Origin: Flavobacteriales bacterium
GTDB taxonomy: Bacteria > Bacteroidota > Bacteroidia > Flavobacteriales > Parvicellaceae
DNA length: 17,479 nt
Direction: 5' to 3'
NCBI GenBank assembly: GCA_014239715.1
Contig: JAAZYJ010000287.1
Coordinates: 1-17,479 of the forward strand
The notes below the pieces were generated by a model. The model did no database searches. It was not told the origin of the DNA and was given only the letters and a program-made list of their open reading frames with translations. Positions 14,562 to 17,479 of the stretch are shown here, piece by piece (positions within the stretch are counted from its first letter, which is position 1; every line of letters starts with the position of its first letter). The translations under genes were made by a program, and so were the position numbers.

Positions 14562-15491
14562 TTATAAAAACCTCGGATTTTTGTATTTTTGGATAGGTTC
14601 CGGCCTATCCAGATTAAAGCAATAGTTCAGCATTATTTCGTGCGTCCCATTACTATAATTACTCAACTTGCTTGTGGTTACATCATATGAGTAACCAATT
14701 TTCAACAAACCATCGTTTCCTACCTGGGTTTGATATCCGATCATCGGTGCAACTGCATCGGCAATTCTGTAGCTAACTCCAGCCCAAACCATACGCTTAA
14801 ACAAGACCGATACGTTTACATCTATTTGGGTTGACGCTGCGTCACTCTTAGCCAACAGACTTGGTCGCAATTGCCATTCAGGGGTAATGTCGAGGTTATA
14901 TCCTGCCATTATCCAATAATGTCTAGCTGTCTTGATGTGTATATTTTTCATATCTGATTGACTCAGGTGCGTTGAACTCAAGCCCATCCAAAGGTTGTTT
15001 GCCTGATAAAACACGCCAAAACTAAAATCAGGTGCTATATCATTTGAGGATTGAGCCGAAATTGAGCCATCATCTTCCCAAGGTGTACCGTCTGGGGTGA
15101 TCCATTGGGCATTGATATTTTTCGAAATTAATCCAACGGACGCTCCAATACCTAATGTTCCTATTCCAATCGATTTGTGAAACGAATAATGTAACCTGGC
15201 TATATTATTTGTCTCAAATCCCAATTGGTCATAGTAATAGGTTAATCCCAATCCTCCGCGCAGCACATTTACCGGCATATGAACATTTAGAAGGCCTGTA
15301 CGAGGAGAGCCATCAAATTTAACCCACTGATACCTGCCGATAAAAGTTGCACAGATCGCATTGTTCAACCCCGCAAAGCCAGGATTAACACTTAATTTGT
15401 CATACATGTAGTGTGTTAGCTGCACGTCCTGCTGAGCAAATGCCCCGTATCCCACTAGACTCATAACGAAGGCCACCAAAATCTTCTTCAT
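14562..15491 (-). CDS. PorP/SprF family outer membrane protein
   Basis: A 309-residue outer-membrane beta-barrel-like protein. A signal peptide (1-19, ending AFA before QQ) is followed by DVQLTHYMYDKLSVNPGFAG, the conserved start of PorP/SprF proteins. The rest is made of alternating Gly/aromatic strands such as GGLGLTYYYDQLG, and an IMLNYCFNL segment near the C-terminus forms the last strand. PorP-type proteins help T9SS substrates reach the surface or attach there. The family has many paralogues, so I give no symbol, but the position directly before gldK matches the porP-porK-porL-porM-porN order known in Porphyromonas. This makes it the best candidate for the T9SS-dedicated copy. It ends 107 bp before gldK and probably begins the operon. 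Confidence 0.9.
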   Translation of the reverse strand: MKKILVAFVMSLVGYGAFAQQDVQLTHYMYDKLSVNPGFAGLNNAICATFIGRYQWVKFDGSPRTGLLNVHMPVNVLRGGLGLTYYYDQLGFETNNIARLHYSFHKSIGIGTLGIGASVGLISKNINAQWITPDGTPWEDDGSISAQSSNDIAPDFSFGVFYQANNLWMGLSSTHLSQSDMKNIHIKTARHYWIMAGYNLDITPEWQLRPSLLAKSDAASTQIDVNVSVLFKRMVWAGVSYRIADAVAPMIGYQTQVGNDGLLKIGYSYDVTTSKLSNYSNGTHEIMLNYCFNLDRPEPIQKYKNPRFL

Positions 15492-15723
15492 AGTTTTCTT
15501 TCTCAGTTATAACTTGATTTTATCAAATTAGTTACAATGTGCTAAAATAGTGAAAATCCTTGGTTACTCAAAGGAATACCACCAACATAGGTACAATTTT
15601 AGCCTAAATCGTCGCCAATATAACAAAAAGAAAATAGAATTTATACGTATGCTCGTGTTGAAAAAGATGATCTCAATGGGAATCCTACTCTTACTGCTTG
15701 CATAAGTCAAAATGCAGGGCCGA
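15492..15723 (-). other. Intergenic region upstream of the T9SS operon
   Basis: About 230 bp separate the arginase-like gene's end from the PorP-like start. On the - strand TAAAATTG (about 15595-15602) differs from the TAnnTTTG box at one position and could serve the operon with a leader of roughly 100 nt, but no good -33 partner is seen. No terminator hairpin is evident, so read-through from the arginase-like gene is possible. On the + strand there is an 18-codon reading frame (15649-15705) encoding a hydrophobic, signal-peptide-like peptide, described under findings. Confidence 0.4.
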
Positions 15724-16890
15724 TCACCTCAGCTTCTGATAAGTGCGCCACCAAAGGTCAGGAACCGTTCCTTTAGCTGCTTTTTGATATTCTTCGTAGG
15801 AACACGGTATCATGTGATGACGTTCAAATTTTATCCTCTTATCGGGAGGATACGGGACCTCCATCCACCATCTGTCAGATTTGTCTGACTTTAAAAAATT
15901 GACCTGGTGATCTGTTCCGAGAATCGGCACCAGATATTTTTTGTAATTCGACTTGTCTCCAATCGGAAAATCCTTTTTTCTCTGGCAAACACCCTCAAAG
16001 AAACACCAGATCATCTGAGCGACCAACTTCGCACCGAATTTAGATTCATTGAAAACCGGGTTGTAATCAAACAACCCCAAACAAGAAACCTTATCACTAA
16101 TTCCCGCATACTTCATCATCTGACAGATCTCTTCTCCATAAAATCCATTTGGTGATGCTTCCGTCCGTTCTAATCCAACTTCTGAGTAGCGAATGGAATT
16201 AATATTGACAGTCACCAAATCTGCATAGCGCATTAATGGCTCCGCTTTTTTCACATCCTCCTGAATTTCTCCCAAACGAATGTGGTCGAAAAAAAGGTCA
16301 TTCATCAGTGCCACTTCAGTAGGCGGAACAAGATAAGTTTGATAACCAATTGAGCTATAGTTAAAAAGGTAATTGGGTTCATGCAAAATAATGTGATTGA
16401 TGAAGTTATTTGGACTAACATCTGAAGAGTAAGACCCCATGTTAAGGCGAGGGTCAATAGAGCACACGTTAACTGTCTGCTCAAGTTTACTGTAGGCCTT
16501 ATAAGCTGCGAAACCCAAATCTCTCGATCCTCCGATAAACAAAACTGTTTTGTTCTTTTTTATCACCTCATATATTACATCTTCGACTGCCTTGTATGTG
16601 TCAGAAATAGATGCTCCCTGATAAATGTTACCTAAATCTGCAATTTTAGTATCAGCATGAAAAAACAATCGATAAAGTTCCTCGCGAATTTTATTGGGCG
16701 CATCAGCCGCTCCAACATTGGAGTTGCTAGCACGATCCTCCTGGACACCAAAAATTACTACATCGCACTTTTCCCATTCAGGAAACTCCCCATCGTGATG
16801 AATCTGCATTGACTTTCCGAGACACTCATCGTGCAACGGGTCAATTGCTTCCGGGTTGATCGGCTGAAAATAAATGGATATTGATGACAT
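15724..16890 (-). CDS. Arginase-superfamily protein (formimidoylglutamase-like), metal site degenerate
   Basis: A 388-residue protein with the arginase/ureohydrolase fold pattern, of the type usually annotated formimidoylglutamase in Bacteroidota. The order is EDRASNSNVGAADAPNKIREEL near 51-71, then GGSRDLG (120-126), SIDPRLN (144-150), VNINSIR (228-234), SPNGFYGEE (246-254) and an FDYNP segment (274-278). In active family members these blocks read GGDHS, DAHxD and SxDxDxxDP and hold two manganese ions. Here His of the first is Arg123, the His and second Asp of DAHxD are Arg148 and Asn150, and both Asp of the last are Asn229 and Asn231. Only Asp146 is kept, so hydrolysis is unlikely. It lies between topA and the T9SS operon, with its own probable promoter. 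Confidence 0.85.
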   Translation of the reverse strand: MSSISIYFQPINPEAIDPLHDECLGKSMQIHHDGEFPEWEKCDVVIFGVQEDRASNSNVGAADAPNKIREELYRLFFHADTKIADLGNIYQGASISDTYKAVEDVIYEVIKKNKTVLFIGGSRDLGFAAYKAYSKLEQTVNVCSIDPRLNMGSYSSDVSPNNFINHIILHEPNYLFNYSSIGYQTYLVPPTEVALMNDLFFDHIRLGEIQEDVKKAEPLMRYADLVTVNINSIRYSEVGLERTEASPNGFYGEEICQMMKYAGISDKVSCLGLFDYNPVFNESKFGAKLVAQMIWCFFEGVCQRKKDFPIGDKSNYKKYLVPILGTDHQVNFLKSDKSDRWWMEVPYPPDKRIKFERHHMIPCSYEEYQKAAKGTVPDLWWRTYQKLR

Positions 16891-16912
16891 TAGTGAAATT
16901 TCATTTATCCTT

Positions 16913-16920
16913 CAAATTTA
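16913..16920 (-). promoter_or_regulatory. Probable promoter -7 box of the arginase-like gene
   Basis: On the - strand TAAATTTG matches TAnnTTTG exactly and lies 22 bp before the ATG at 16890. A run of six T lies 19 bp upstream in the -33 region, but there is no TTG. The upstream element overlaps the topA terminator. Confidence 0.5.
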
Positions 16921-16926
16921 TAAATG

Positions 16927-16960
16927 AAAAAAGCCTTGTAAAAAACATTACAAGGCTTTT
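16927..16960 (-). terminator. Rho-independent terminator of topA
   Basis: A 13-bp perfect stem (aaaagccttgtaa, 16929-16941, with ttacaaggctttt, 16948-16960) has a 6-nt loop. Read on the - strand it is followed by a T run (complement of 16927-16932). It begins 19 bp after the topA stop. Confidence 0.9.
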
Positions 16961-16979
16961 ATTAACATTTTTTTCAGGC

Positions 16980-17479
16980 TTATTTTTCGGCAATGGCCAA
17001 ACAATCCTCCAGGCTTAATCCTTTTGGATCGGTTCCTTTTGGAATTCGATGGTTCTTCTTGCCTATTTTGATGTACGGTCCATATCGACCATTTAACACC
17101 TGAACCTTACCATTATCATGGTCCCACTCGTTAATGAACTTATTTTTGTCTGCCTCCAGCTTTTCTTCGATTAGCACTACAGCCCGATCCATTTCGATCG
17201 TCATAGGGTCATCTCCATTGGCCTTTTTAATACTGATAAAGGTCCCGTTATATCTGATATACGGTCCATATTTCCCAATACCGATCACCACTTCTTCGCC
17301 CTTATAATCACCTAAATTTCTTGGCAGATCAAATAATTTAAGCGCCTCTTCCAAAGTAATTGAATCGATACTCTGACCTGCGATCATGGATGCAAATTTT
17401 GGCTTTTCCTCATCTTCTGCATCTCCTATCTGCACCATAGGACCAAACCTACCTATTCTCGCTTTTACAGGTTTGCCTG
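16980..17479 (-). CDS. topA: DNA topoisomerase I, C-terminal part (partial)
   Basis: The last 166 or so residues of a protein that continues past the right edge. Three repeats of the topoisomerase I C-terminal type are visible: ARIGRFGPMVQIGDAEDEEK (first), GIGKYGPYIRYNGTFISI (second) and LNGRYGPYIKIGKKNHRIP (third), followed by the closing GTDPKGLSLEDCLAIAEK. Such repeats occur in many bacterial TopA proteins, including those of Bacteroidota, where they help bind single-stranded DNA while the missing N-terminal domains do the cleavage and rejoining. The frame stays open to the window edge, so the internal ATG at 17438 is not the start. A terminator follows 19 bp after the stop. The order topA, arginase-like gene, T9SS genes is, as I recall, seen in other Flavobacteriia. 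Confidence 0.93.
   Translation of the reverse strand, partial: GKPVKARIGRFGPMVQIGDAEDEEKPKFASMIAGQSIDSITLEEALKLFDLPRNLGDYKGEEVVIGIGKYGPYIRYNGTFISIKKANGDDPMTIEMDRAVVLIEEKLEADKNKFINEWDHDNGKVQVLNGRYGPYIKIGKKNHRIPKGTDPKGLSLEDCLAIAEK

Noticed and set aside
15724..16890. Pseudogene call for the arginase-like gene
   Set aside because: The frame is open over the full family length with no frameshift or stop, and it has a promoter; only the metal ligands are replaced.

Overview
The window looks like chromosome of a Bacteroidota bacterium, probably a member of the Flavobacteriales. The evidence is a complete type IX secretion system (T9SS) / gliding core operon (porP/sprF-like, gldK, gldL, gldM, gldN), promoter -7 boxes of the Bacteroidota type (TAnnTTTG), weak or absent Shine-Dalgarno sequences, and an A+T-rich composition. 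No transposase, integrase, phage gene or CRISPR array is visible. Most genes are core housekeeping genes.

Left part (1-4344): the 3' end of an unidentified + strand gene and its terminator; a PLP-dependent Cys/Met metabolism enzyme on +; the ribosome-assembly GTPase Der on -; a small four-helix membrane protein on +; the GTPase Era on -; and then an initiator tRNA-Met whose promoter is divergent from era. Two gene pairs here converge with only 2-3 bp between stop codons.

Middle part (4345-8971): the tRNA terminator is followed by a hairpin-rich stretch containing a second 16-bp copy of the tRNA 3' end and a second terminator. Next come an overlapping pair of membrane proteins (DUF975/YciC-like and DUF2752), an untranslated stretch ending in a strong terminator, a MORN/YwqK-like lipoprotein, a two-cassette ABC-F translation ATPase on - (its end overlaps the lipoprotein gene by 11 bp), and an OmpH/Skp-like periplasmic protein.

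Right part (8969-17479, all -): the T9SS block reads porP-like, gldK, gldL, gldM, gldN and ends at a 12-bp perfect terminator stem. GldL and GldM would form the proton-driven inner-membrane motor, GldK and GldN the periplasmic/outer-membrane ring, and the PorP-like protein an outer-membrane partner. Upstream lie an arginase-superfamily protein that has lost nearly all its metal ligands, and the C-terminus of DNA topoisomerase I. The points most worth following are the degenerate arginase-like protein beside the T9SS genes, the histidine-rich and unusually long GldM, and the structured, tRNA-tail-repeating stretch after the initiator tRNA.
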